From positions 1-64,000 of the forward strand of contig CBEUVQ010000008.1 in assembly GCA_965546615.1 (NCBI GenBank): a DNA stretch of 64,000 bases. Reading direction: 5' to 3'. The stretch is from CBEUVQ01 sp965546615 (lineage in GTDB: Bacteria; Bacillota; Desulfotomaculia; Desulfotomaculales; Desulfohalotomaculaceae). Positions 56,904 through 64,000 of the stretch are shown here, in pieces (position 1 is the stretch's first letter; the number at the start of each line of letters is the position of its first letter). The notes beneath the pieces were generated by a model. The model was not told the DNA's origin. It saw only the letters and a program-made list of their open reading frames with translations, and ran no database searches. Both the position numbers and the translations under genes were made by a program.

Positions 56904-58808
56904 TTATCCTTTGGAAGCAATTTCTTTGAGCAGCTTTGCTTCAAATTCGTCAACAGACATTACACCTTGATCTCCGGCACTGCGGTGACGAACTGCTACC
57001 GTGTTCTGCTCCATTTCTTTATCCCCAACCACCAGCATATACGGGATTTTTTGATTTTGTGCCTCTCTGATTTTATAGTTCATTTTTTCTTTTCTGGCAT
57101 CTAATTCCACACGGATTCCACTGTTATCAAATCGTTCCATCAATTTCTTGGCGTATTCAGCATGCCGGTCAGTGATGGGAATAATCATTACCTGAACCGG
57201 TGCAAGCCATGCAGGAAATGCCCCGGCATAATGCTCGGTAAGAATACCGATAAATCTTTCAATACTGCCAAACACCACTCGGTGAATCATAACCGGGCGG
57301 TGTTTTTGCCCGTCTTCACCGATATAATTAAGGTCAAATTTTTCCGGCATTAAAAAGTCCAGCTGAATGGTACCGCACTGCCAAGTACGGCCAATACTGT
57401 CTTCTAAATGAAAGTCAATTTTGGGTCCATAAAATGCTCCGTCGCCTTCATTTATTTTATAGTCAATACCTTTTTCTTCCAACGCATCCCGCAAAGCATT
57501 AGTTGCCAAGTCCCAAATCTCATCAGAACCCATTGCTTTTTCCGGTTTGGTAGACAGTTCAACATGATAAGACAGGTTAAACACGCCATAGAAATAATCA
57601 AATAAATCAATGACACCGATGATCTCTTCCTTTACTTGAGAAGGCAGCATAAAAATATGCGCATCATCTTGAGTAAAGCAGCGCACTCTCATTAAGCCGT
57701 GCAGTGCTCCGGATAGTTCATGGCGGTGCACTAAGCCAAGTTCACCCATCCGAATCGGCAGTTCTCTGTAGCTATGCATTTTCGTTTTATATACCAAAAT
57801 AGAACCGGGACAGTTCATCGGCTTTACTGCAAAATCGTTGTCATCTATTTGGGTAAAGTACATGTTTTCTTTGTAGTGATCCCAGTGGCCGGATTGTTCC
57901 CACAATGAGCGATTTAAAATTATTGGTGTGCGAATCTCCTGGTAACCCCGTTTTCTATGCTCCGTCCGCCAAAAATTTTCCAGCTCATTCCTAATCACCA
58001 TGCCTTTGGCATGAAAAAACGGAAAACCGGGTCCTTCCTCCTGAATGCTGAATAAATCAAGCTCCTGGCCTAATTTGCGGTGATCACGACGCCTGGCTTC
58101 TTCTAAACGCTGCAGGTATTCATCTAACATTGACTTTTTGGGAAAAGAAGTGCCGTAAATCCGCTGCAGCATTTTATTTTTTTCATCACCCCGCCAGTAA
58201 GCACCGGCTAAATTCATTAACTTAACCGACTTTAACCTGCCGGTTGACGGCACATGCGGCCCTGCACACAAATCAATCCAATCTCCCTGAGAATAGCAGG
58301 AAATCACCGCATCTTCAGGCAAATCCCGAATTAACTCTACTTTATAGATTTCACCTGCTTCTTCAAAGCGTTTAACTGCCTCTTCCCTTGAAAGCTCAAA
58401 TCTGGCAAACGGCAGATCTTCTTTAATGATTTTTTTCATTTCTGCTTCAATTTTTTCTAAATCTTCCGGTGTAAACTTGTGCGGTGAATCAAAGTCGTAA
58501 TAAAACCCGTCCTTAATCGCCGGGCCAATGGCCAGTTTTGTGCCGGGAAACAATCTTTGTACCGCCTGAGCCAATACGTGAGAGGTACTGTGGCGGTATA
58601 CCTCTTGCCCTTCTTCAGTATCAAAAGTAATTATTTCCAGGTTGGCATCTTCATTAACCGGATAGCTTAAGTCAACAATTTTCCCATTTACTTTCCCGGC
58701 CAATGCCACGCGAGCCAACCCGCTGCTGATGTCCTTGGCAATTTCTTCAACAGTTGTTCCCGGTTGATACCGGCGAATTGAACCGTCTTTTAAGGTTATG
58801 CTGATCAT
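56904..58808 (-). CDS. thrS: Threonyl-tRNA synthetase
   Basis: Charges tRNA-Thr and edits Ser-tRNA-Thr. The 634-residue class II enzyme has an N-terminal TGS domain (about 1-60), the editing domain with HSTSHVLAQAV (72-82), the catalytic core with the zinc-site MNCPGS cysteine and VHRHELSGALHGLMRVR, and a C-terminal anticodon domain. ATG at 58808 follows GGAGGAG; a codon six positions upstream is unsupported. A T-box leader with a Thr specifier precedes it. Confidence 0.97.
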   Translation of the reverse strand: MISITLKDGSIRRYQPGTTVEEIAKDISSGLARVALAGKVNGKIVDLSYPVNEDANLEIITFDTEEGQEVYRHSTSHVLAQAVQRLFPGTKLAIGPAIKDGFYYDFDSPHKFTPEDLEKIEAEMKKIIKEDLPFARFELSREEAVKRFEEAGEIYKVELIRDLPEDAVISCYSQGDWIDLCAGPHVPSTGRLKSVKLMNLAGAYWRGDEKNKMLQRIYGTSFPKKSMLDEYLQRLEEARRRDHRKLGQELDLFSIQEEGPGFPFFHAKGMVIRNELENFWRTEHRKRGYQEIRTPIILNRSLWEQSGHWDHYKENMYFTQIDDNDFAVKPMNCPGSILVYKTKMHSYRELPIRMGELGLVHRHELSGALHGLMRVRCFTQDDAHIFMLPSQVKEEIIGVIDLFDYFYGVFNLSYHVELSTKPEKAMGSDEIWDLATNALRDALEEKGIDYKINEGDGAFYGPKIDFHLEDSIGRTWQCGTIQLDFLMPEKFDLNYIGEDGQKHRPVMIHRVVFGSIERFIGILTEHYAGAFPAWLAPVQVMIIPITDRHAEYAKKLMERFDNSGIRVELDARKEKMNYKIREAQNQKIPYMLVVGDKEMEQNTVAVRHRSAGDQGVMSVDEFEAKLLKEIASKG

Positions 58809-58904
58809 AAATTTCTCCTCCTTCAAAAAACTCTGATATCAAGCATTTAAGTTTTAATTTAATTTCATTCATTGATAAAGTGTTTGGGCAGCATACATAA
58901 ATAT

Positions 58905-59175
58905 AAAAAACCCGTCCCTGATTGCTCAGGGACGGGTTAATTTACCCGCGGTTCCACCCTGTTTGGCAGAAAAATTCTACCCAACTTGGTTAGGCATGTA
59001 ACGGTGCCACCGGCATGCTTAATAACATTAACTCTAAGTTATCGCTTTCAGCATGCAGCTCTAAGGTGGTATGTAAACCAAACAGTGCCAAAGGTGCTTT
59101 CAGCCGCGGCACCTTTTCTCTGAGGGGTGTATTGGTTCACGTTCCTTTTCATCGCCAATGATGCACTTTTATTCT
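58905..59175 (-). promoter_or_regulatory. T-box leader of thrS (Thr specifier)
   Basis: The T-box core AGGGTGGAACCGCGGGT (58960-58944) is followed by the terminator ACCCGTCCCTG-AGCAAT-CAGGGACGGGT (58937-58910) and TTTTTTA. The specifier is ACC at 59070-59068 by alignment with the pheS leader (shared GAGCTGCAT downstream). Uncharged tRNA-Thr should permit thrS transcription. Confidence 0.92.
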
Positions 59176-59180
59176 TACAA

Positions 59181-59210
59181 ATTATATTTTAAATTCAAGC
59201 CGCCTGTCAA
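59181..59210 (-). promoter_or_regulatory. Promoter of thrS
   Basis: TTGACA (59210-59205), 18 bp, TATAAT (59186-59181) on the minus strand; start of the T-box leader. The -35 begins right after the DUF445 stop. Confidence 0.88.
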
Positions 59211-59218
59211 CTTCTACA

Positions 59219-59824
59219 TTATAAAATCTGCAAAAGCAAAAACTGCACCAGGCCGATAATAAAACCCAATACTGCCCCTAAAAATTCAATGTGCTTTAAC
59301 TCTCTGGCCGCAACACTGACGATAATTTTCTCGACATGTTCAATAGGATACTCATTAAATTTTTCTTCAACAAGTGCTGCTATATTAAAATGCTTATGAA
59401 ACTCATCACCCATTTGATCTATAGTACGATTTAACAGCATTGGTATTTGGCTGTCAATTACTTCATCAGCTATCTTCAAAAGAACACTTTTAAAAGAAGG
59501 CGGCACCCAAAGCGGTATCCTTTCCTCAAGCATGCTTTGAGTGGAACGGCGAACAGATAACAACAGCTTGTCCAGCAATTCCGGCGAACGCAGAACATTG
59601 ATAATATCATCACAGGAAAACAGCTCTCGTTCCACAACCTGCCCAATTTTAGCGGCCAATTCATCCCGTCGTTTTGGTACCAATCCTTGGAAGGTGTAAG
59701 GTATAAACGGTACTTTGACCGGTTTATACGGTCTGAATATCAAATGCACTGCCAATTTATTAGTAATCCAGCCTACAAAAGCTGCTACCGTTGGAAGTAA
59801 TATCAACTGAATAATCATAAGCAT
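59219..59824 (-). CDS. DUF445-family membrane protein
   Basis: A 201-residue protein with hydrophobic ends and a soluble middle: it opens with a helix (MLMIIQLILLPTVAAFVGWI) followed by the family signature TNKLAVHLIFRPYKP, and closes with a second helix (about 180-200). DUF445 is widespread in Firmicutes (YheB/YtxB-like) with no assigned activity. No convincing ribosome site exists for this ATG or for a TTG at 59854; the ATG gives the family-like N-terminus. It follows ytxC. Confidence 0.8.
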   Translation of the reverse strand: MLMIIQLILLPTVAAFVGWITNKLAVHLIFRPYKPVKVPFIPYTFQGLVPKRRDELAAKIGQVVERELFSCDDIINVLRSPELLDKLLLSVRRSTQSMLEERIPLWVPPSFKSVLLKIADEVIDSQIPMLLNRTIDQMGDEFHKHFNIAALVEEKFNEYPIEHVEKIIVSVAARELKHIEFLGAVLGFIIGLVQFLLLQIL

Positions 59825-59877
59825 ACTATACCAAATCTTTATTATTTTCGACAATAGAGGCCCAAAGGATTTTTATT

Positions 59878-60762
59878 TCATTTGCAGTTTTTACACCATT
59901 CACAACCGTGACAGACTTCTACCCGTCCAACAAATACATCTTTTATTGTTTTGATTGTGGCATCAGGAAAATTATCCTGCTGACAGTGAAATACTATTTT
60001 ACGAGGTGATATTGAAATCAATGCACTGATCAGCAGATCTTCATAACTGATCTCGCCGTCTAAGTTTATTAAAAAATCTTCCAGATAGTCACTGTTTATA
60101 CTGTCTTTTTTATCATCGTAGAGATAAAAACAGCCGTTTTCTTTCAGCACAACATGAGTGAGATCAATGCGGGGCTCCTGGATCTCTACAAAATATCGCA
60201 GCAGCTGAATAAATTCGCTGTATTCCTTTTCCATTAAAAAATCATCCACTGCATTCTCAATGGCTTCTCTCAATTCGGAAATGTATTCTTTTAAGCGGAA
60301 GCGGATAAAACCTTCTACCACCAGCTGATCATTATTGGCTAAATATTCTTTGATGCGCCGGTAAATTTGATTGCGCCGTCGGCTGCTGCCGGAAGCACCG
60401 CTCGGATTATTGTCGCGAATATACTTTTGTACATACTCAAGTATCAATCTTTTTTCTTCTTCATCAAAGTAATAATAATTATTTTGGATAATATCATTAA
60501 TAATAATCGACTCCCACTTGGTCAGAATTACATCTGAAACCACGCTGGCAACATAATTTTTAAAAATCCGGCAGCCCTTTTCACCGAATTTTTGTTGATA
60601 TTCTTTGTTAATATTGCATTGAAGAAAAGTATATTTTCCGCTAGGGAGCTCATTGACCTCAAGCTTTATCCCTTCTCCTTCCAGAACACGAAATTGGCGG
60701 TTTAAATTGTTTTTTATTAAATCAATATGCTGAGAAGCACCGATCGATATACTTGAGTTCAA
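59878..60762 (-). CDS. ytxC: Putative sporulation protein YtxC
   Basis: A 294-residue protein similar to the YtxC family restricted to spore formers; function unknown. Recognisable parts are VASVVSDVILTKWESIIINDII-type N-terminal helices (about 71-92, cited in part), FIRFRLKEYISEL (about 152-164) and a C-terminal cysteine cluster CHGCEWCKNC (284-293) that could bind metal. TTG start after AGGGGTG. Two TGTAAACAA repeats lie upstream. It is followed by DUF445. Confidence 0.85.
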   Translation of the reverse strand: MNSSISIGASQHIDLIKNNLNRQFRVLEGEGIKLEVNELPSGKYTFLQCNINKEYQQKFGEKGCRIFKNYVASVVSDVILTKWESIIINDIIQNNYYYFDEEEKRLILEYVQKYIRDNNPSGASGSSRRRNQIYRRIKEYLANNDQLVVEGFIRFRLKEYISELREAIENAVDDFLMEKEYSEFIQLLRYFVEIQEPRIDLTHVVLKENGCFYLYDDKKDSINSDYLEDFLINLDGEISYEDLLISALISISPRKIVFHCQQDNFPDATIKTIKDVFVGRVEVCHGCEWCKNCK

Positions 60763-61053
60763 TATCTTTCACCCCTTCCGTCACTACAATATATGGTTCC
60801 CTGCCGACATTGTTTACATTTTTTATTTTTAAAAGGTTGTTTACATTTTTACTTCTAATGAGAGTATAAGCTAAATAAGTTTTAGCTATGCCTAGCAAAA
60901 AATAAAGCCTCATCCATTTTGTTGGTCTAAACCCAAATGATTTTTTTGTGATAACACAAATCAAATTACCGTGGATATATAAGTATATTGTTTGTAATTT
61001 AAGACAAATAACTTTTAGGATAAAATTTAGTGCTTTTTTAAAAAATTGTGTTT
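60763..61053. other. Divergent intergenic region between ytxC and the HdrD-like gene
   Basis: AT-rich region with no convincing gene. It holds two direct repeats TGTAAACAA on the minus strand (60818-60810 and 60845-60837, period 27 bp) upstream of ytxC, and leads into the plus-strand promoter at 61054. Confidence 0.6.
60810..60845 (-). repeat. Direct repeats AATGTAAACAA upstream of ytxC
   Basis: Two copies of AATGTAAACAA on the minus strand with a 27-bp period, 48 bp and more upstream of the ytxC start. They may be tandem binding sites of a regulator. Confidence 0.45.
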
Positions 61054-61082
61054 TTGACAACATTTCACATAAATTCTATACT
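61054..61082 (+). promoter_or_regulatory. Sigma-A promoter of the HdrD-like gene
   Basis: TTGACA (61054-61059), 17 bp, TATACT (61077-61082); 88 bp before the start codon. Confidence 0.82.
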
Positions 61083-61169
61083 TTAGTTAGCAATATCTGT
61101 TACATATATTATTCAGAATATTATTTAATTAATCAAAAGAATACATTTGAATATAGGAGGGTGAAATTT

Positions 61170-62405
61170 TTGAGTGTGGTAAATACATCTACATTAGACC
61201 CCAATTTTAAAAATGAAGTAATCTCCAAAATGTGCACCGAAAAAAATCCCTTTGATTTTAACAACTGCTTGACTTGCGGTATGTGCACCGCCGGCTGCCC
61301 TTTCAGCGATGTTCATGACAACGCTGATCCACGCAAATTTTTGCGGCAAATTGCCTTGGGCATGAAAGATGAAGTGCTAAAATCCACATTTATTTGGGCC
61401 TGCACAATGTGCGGACGCTGTACAATGGAATGTCCGATGGGTGTAGATGTAGCTACCACCGTAAGGACAATCAGAGGCAATTTTGGCTTAAAATCACCCG
61501 GATTTTTACAGGATGTCGTTAACGCACAGGTAAAAACCGGCAACCAAATGGAAGTGACCAAAGAAGAATATCTGGATACATTGGAATGGATGGAAGAAGA
61601 ATTACAAGCAGAAGTTGATGATCCTAATGCAAAAATTCCTGTCGATAAAGAAGGTGCCGACTTCCTATTTCTTTGGGATCCACGGGAAATTAAATATTAC
61701 CCTCAGGATGTACAGAGTATTGCCAAAATCTTTTGGTATGTGCGGGCAAATTGGACATGCAGCAGCCGTTGGTGGGATGCCACCCACTATGGGCTGTTTA
61801 ACGGCAATGACGAAGAATCTACAATTTTAATAAGCAGAATTGGCGAAGAAGTTAAGCGGTTAAAAGTAAAGTATGTTGTGGTCACCGAATGCGGTCATGC
61901 TACAAGGGCACAAAAGTGGGGGCCAAAAGTTTGGACTAAAGACCCCTTCTACCCGGTATACAGCATTTTAGAAATGATGGTCCAGTGGATTAAAGAAGGT
62001 AAATTAAAAATAGATAAAACAGTCAACCCGGAAAAAATCACATTACATGACCCCTGCAACTCCGTTCGCAAAGAAGGTTTAGTAGAAGAACCAAGATTTA
62101 TACTCAGACATACAGTTGAAGATTTTGTAGAAATGACTCCGCACGGCAAAAACAATTATTGCTGTGGCGGCGGTGGCGGATTGCTGGCAATGGGCAAAGA
62201 GATTTATCCCTATCGAATGGCTAAAGGTAAACTAAAAGCAGATCAAATTGCTGCCACCGGAGCTGAATTAGTGGCCTGTCCATGCCACAACTGTTTTGAC
62301 CAGTTAACTGATATTATTAAACACTACAAACTTGATACCAAGGTCATTCATATTCACCATTTAGTAAGCCGTGCATTAGTATTAAATGAACGACCGGAAA
62401 AATAA
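61170..62405 (+). CDS. HdrD/DsrK-like (Fe-S)-binding oxidoreductase
   Basis: A 411-residue soluble protein with two N-terminal [4Fe-4S] motifs (CLTCGMCTAGC at 33-43 and CTMCGRCTMEC at 78-88) and CCG-type segments: HDPCNSVRKEG, NYCCGGGGGLL and ACPCHNC in the C-terminal half. The organisation matches HdrD, DsrK and related proteins that pass electrons between ferredoxin-like partners and a disulfide or quinone module. There is no adjacent membrane subunit or flavoprotein, so partner and substrate are open. TTG start nine bases after GGAGG; the longer in-frame reading upstream crosses the promoter and is not coding. Confidence 0.88.
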   Translation: MSVVNTSTLDPNFKNEVISKMCTEKNPFDFNNCLTCGMCTAGCPFSDVHDNADPRKFLRQIALGMKDEVLKSTFIWACTMCGRCTMECPMGVDVATTVRTIRGNFGLKSPGFLQDVVNAQVKTGNQMEVTKEEYLDTLEWMEEELQAEVDDPNAKIPVDKEGADFLFLWDPREIKYYPQDVQSIAKIFWYVRANWTCSSRWWDATHYGLFNGNDEESTILISRIGEEVKRLKVKYVVVTECGHATRAQKWGPKVWTKDPFYPVYSILEMMVQWIKEGKLKIDKTVNPEKITLHDPCNSVRKEGLVEEPRFILRHTVEDFVEMTPHGKNNYCCGGGGGLLAMGKEIYPYRMAKGKLKADQIAATGAELVACPCHNCFDQLTDIIKHYKLDTKVIHIHHLVSRALVLNERPEK

Positions 62406-62447
62406 AATTTTAATTTTTCGCAGCTAACATTACATTAACTCCTCTTC

Positions 62448-62490
62448 AAAAAGCCAGAAGGTCTTTGGGTCAGCCTTCTGGCCTTTTTGT
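62448..62490. terminator. Bidirectional terminator between the HdrD-like and MFS genes
   Basis: AAAAAGCCAGAAGG...CCTTCTGGCCTTTTT: stem GCCAGAAGG/CCTTCTGGC with A and T tracts on both sides, between convergent genes. Confidence 0.9.
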
Positions 62491-62493
62491 TTT

Positions 62494-63669
62494 TTATGCC
62501 GGATAAACCGCATGATCATATTTCGCAATTTTTTTCCTGACAGCCAGCAGCATAACAAACATAACAGCAGCTCCTAAAAGATATGGGCTGTTCATATTAA
62601 AACCATAAAGGACCCCGCCCAGCACCGGTCCGATTATCCTTCCTAAGCTGCCAAATGACTGCATAATCCCCAAGGACGCCCCCTGCCCACCGGAAGCGTT
62701 TTTAGTGACTAAAGCAGACGAGCTTGGTCCCATAATGGAGTTACCGATGCTAAAAATTGCTGTACTTAAAGTTAAACTTAAGCTGCCGGAAGCAAATATC
62801 ACCAACACCATGCCAATTGCCGAAACAGCCACACCGTATTTAACAAGGTTAGCATCACCAAAGCGGGCAACCAGTTTGCCGGTTAAACCACCTTGAACAA
62901 CTACCCCGATAGCACCCATAATCGCAAAGATTGTGCCCATTTCACCCGGGCCGAAACCAATCTTATCAGCTGCGAACAAAGGAAAGGTCCCTTGAAATAA
63001 CGCCATCGAAAAATTCATTAAAAAAGCAACAATGAACAACAGAATTAATGGATGATGAATTACATCCATGCTAATTCCGGCTTGTTGGGAAGAATGTTTA
63101 ACACCCAACTCTTTTAAAGACTCCGGCAAAAGAATATAGGCAAAAGGGAACGTTAAAAGAGCTAAACCACCGGCAATAAAAAAAGGCAGCGCATAATTAA
63201 AGTGTCCTAACCAACCACCCATCGCCGGGCCAAAAATCATACCCACACCCATGGCAGCCCCCATAAACCCGATACTTTTTGAACGGGCTTCACCTACAGT
63301 AATGTCAGCAATATAAGCCATTGCGGTAGGCAGTGTCGCTGATGAAAAAATACCGGACAGTATTCTGGTAATAAAAATCATCCAGATACTGTTAGCAAAC
63401 CCAAATAAAATAAAGGTAATTCCATAAACACTCAAACCTACCAACAGCACCGGACGGCGTCCAATGCGGTCGGATAACCCGCCCCAAACAGGAGCAAAAA
63501 GGAACTGCATTAAAGAATACAGTGCCATGAAAATGCCAAGTGCGGTTGGTCCGCCGCCCAGTTTTTCCAAGTAAAACGGCATAATGGGAATAACCATACC
63601 AAAGCCGACCATTACTAAAAAAAGCGTAATAAACAAGATGAAAATAGCTTTCTTTTGATCTTTTTGCAC
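62494..63669 (-). CDS. MFS transporter, TetA/multidrug-efflux type
   Basis: A 391-residue twelve-helix major facilitator. It has GGLSDRIGRRPVLL (motif A, about 63-76), ITRILSGIFSSATLPTAMAY and GMIFGPAMGGWLG (motif C), the profile of proton-drug antiporters such as TetA(P)/YfkF-like proteins. Substrate not inferable, and no regulator is adjacent. GTG start after GGGG. It converges with the HdrD-like gene. Confidence 0.88.
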   Translation of the reverse strand: MQKDQKKAIFILFITLFLVMVGFGMVIPIMPFYLEKLGGGPTALGIFMALYSLMQFLFAPVWGGLSDRIGRRPVLLVGLSVYGITFILFGFANSIWMIFITRILSGIFSSATLPTAMAYIADITVGEARSKSIGFMGAAMGVGMIFGPAMGGWLGHFNYALPFFIAGGLALLTFPFAYILLPESLKELGVKHSSQQAGISMDVIHHPLILLFIVAFLMNFSMALFQGTFPLFAADKIGFGPGEMGTIFAIMGAIGVVVQGGLTGKLVARFGDANLVKYGVAVSAIGMVLVIFASGSLSLTLSTAIFSIGNSIMGPSSSALVTKNASGGQGASLGIMQSFGSLGRIIGPVLGGVLYGFNMNSPYLLGAAVMFVMLLAVRKKIAKYDHAVYPA

Positions 63670-63960
63670 AAAATCCCCGCTCTCTGATAATTGTGTCTAC
63701 TGCTTCCTATGTATGCTGCGGTACAACCTATCGTCATATCCGCATTTTAATTTTAAGCAGCGCTGCCAAGCATAATGCCTTAATTATTAAATAAAAAATA
63801 TCAATTCATAATTTTAATATTACAAATTGATACTTTCTGTTCATTTTCATTTTAATTTTCATTAACAATACCACTTTATAAAGTAATTTATGCGCGCAGC
63901 TATCTCTTTCATTATTTACCAATAATCAGCACAGTTTTTGCCGTTCTATACACTTTTGTA
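63670..63960. other. AT-rich intergenic region without a recognised gene
   Basis: No coding sequence found. It contains an 8-bp inverted repeat TATCAATT (63799-63806) / AATTGATA (63825-63832) and TTTCATTTT-type repeats near 63840-63865. Confidence 0.5.
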
Positions 63961-63992
63961 AAAACAAAAACCCCGCACTTGCCGTGCAGGGC
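63961..63992 (-). terminator. Terminator of a minus-strand gene lying beyond the right edge
   Basis: CCCTGCAC-GGCAA-GTGCGGGG followed by TTTTTGTTTTT on the minus strand. The gene it serves is outside the window. Confidence 0.8.
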
Positions 63993-64000
63993 TCATTGGT

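Noticed and set aside
59840..59850. TTGTCGAAAATAAT near the DUF445 start as a fifth copy of the recurrent element
   Set aside because: The TGTCGAA half is present, but the AAGGAA half is absent at the required distance.
60722..61063. 113-codon minus-strand reading frame upstream of ytxC
   Set aside because: AT-rich composition, no Shine-Dalgarno, and overlap with both the ytxC start and the divergent promoter region; probably chance.
60948..61169. 74-codon N-terminal extension of the HdrD-like protein
   Set aside because: The extension crosses the TTGACA-17-TATACT promoter, is unlike the family, and a strong GGAGG site precedes the TTG at 61170.

Overview
The window reads as chromosomal DNA of an anaerobic, endospore-forming member of the Firmicutes, most likely class Clostridia. 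The evidence is internal. There are two PyrR-type attenuators, two T-box leaders (pheS, thrS), an L20-type leader with an AUU-initiated infC, sporulation-family genes (YunB, YtxC, a BofC-domain protein, YqhV), strong TTGACA/TATAAT promoters and a trimeric NADH-linked [FeFe] hydrogenase. The gene content resembles syntrophic or hydrogen-cycling lineages such as Syntrophomonas or Dethiobacter relatives, but the genus is a guess. I see no prophage, insertion sequence, CRISPR array, tRNA or rRNA gene. Nearly all of the window is conserved core genome.

Layout. 1-135: 5' end of a membrane sensor, probably a chemoreceptor. 331-10930: complete de novo UMP operon pyrR-B-C-carA-carB-pyrK-D-F-E on the minus strand, with one promoter and two PyrR attenuators. 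11002-14356: small islands with YqhV, an MFS transporter, a phosphosulfolactate synthase with a structured leader, and a UPF0756 membrane protein. 14345-24277: minus-strand block rluD, lspA, a DksA-like protein, DUF5665, UPF0210 and its ACT partner, secF, secD, an HD phosphohydrolase, yajC, tgt and queA. 24428-27415: DUF2905, queH, ruvB, ruvA, ruvC. 27559-30148: a BofC-domain protein behind a sigma-G-like promoter, a 27-codon gene with its own promoter and terminator, yebC and nadE. 30634-34650: hydrogenase operon on the plus strand. 34924-36558: NSS-family transporter with its MetS-like small subunit. 36599-38635: yunB and tyrS. 38808-41108: class A penicillin-binding protein. 41219-49827: mutS2, a U32 protein, a NIF3-like protein, 3-methyladenine glycosylase, polX and zapA. 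49921-59824: pheT, pheS, a yqzL microgene, an rRNA methyltransferase, a KtrA-type protein, rplT, rpmI, infC, thrS and DUF445. 59878-63669: ytxC, an HdrD-like iron-sulfur protein and an MFS transporter.

Functional links. The pyr operon makes UMP from bicarbonate, glutamine and aspartate, and senses UMP through PyrR. The hydrogenase probably discharges NADH electrons as H2; its HydB lacks the C-terminal ferredoxin domain of electron-bifurcating relatives, which fits an NADH-dependent enzyme. queH, queA and tgt are three steps of queuosine-tRNA synthesis. yajC, secD and secF form the Sec auxiliary complex. ruvABC processes Holliday junctions. The pheST and thrS leaders read uncharged tRNA.

The most interesting signals lie between genes: (i) a 25-bp element, [AC]AGG[AG]A[TA]-N11-TG[TC]CGAA, present four times with exactly the same spacing upstream of unrelated genes; (ii) a structured leader on the phosphosulfolactate synthase gene; (iii) a 27-codon gene with near-consensus promoter, Shine-Dalgarno and terminator; (iv) a 9-mer repeated in both orientations before the hydrogenase genes; (v) a 30-codon yqzL gene between a promoter and the pheS T-box.
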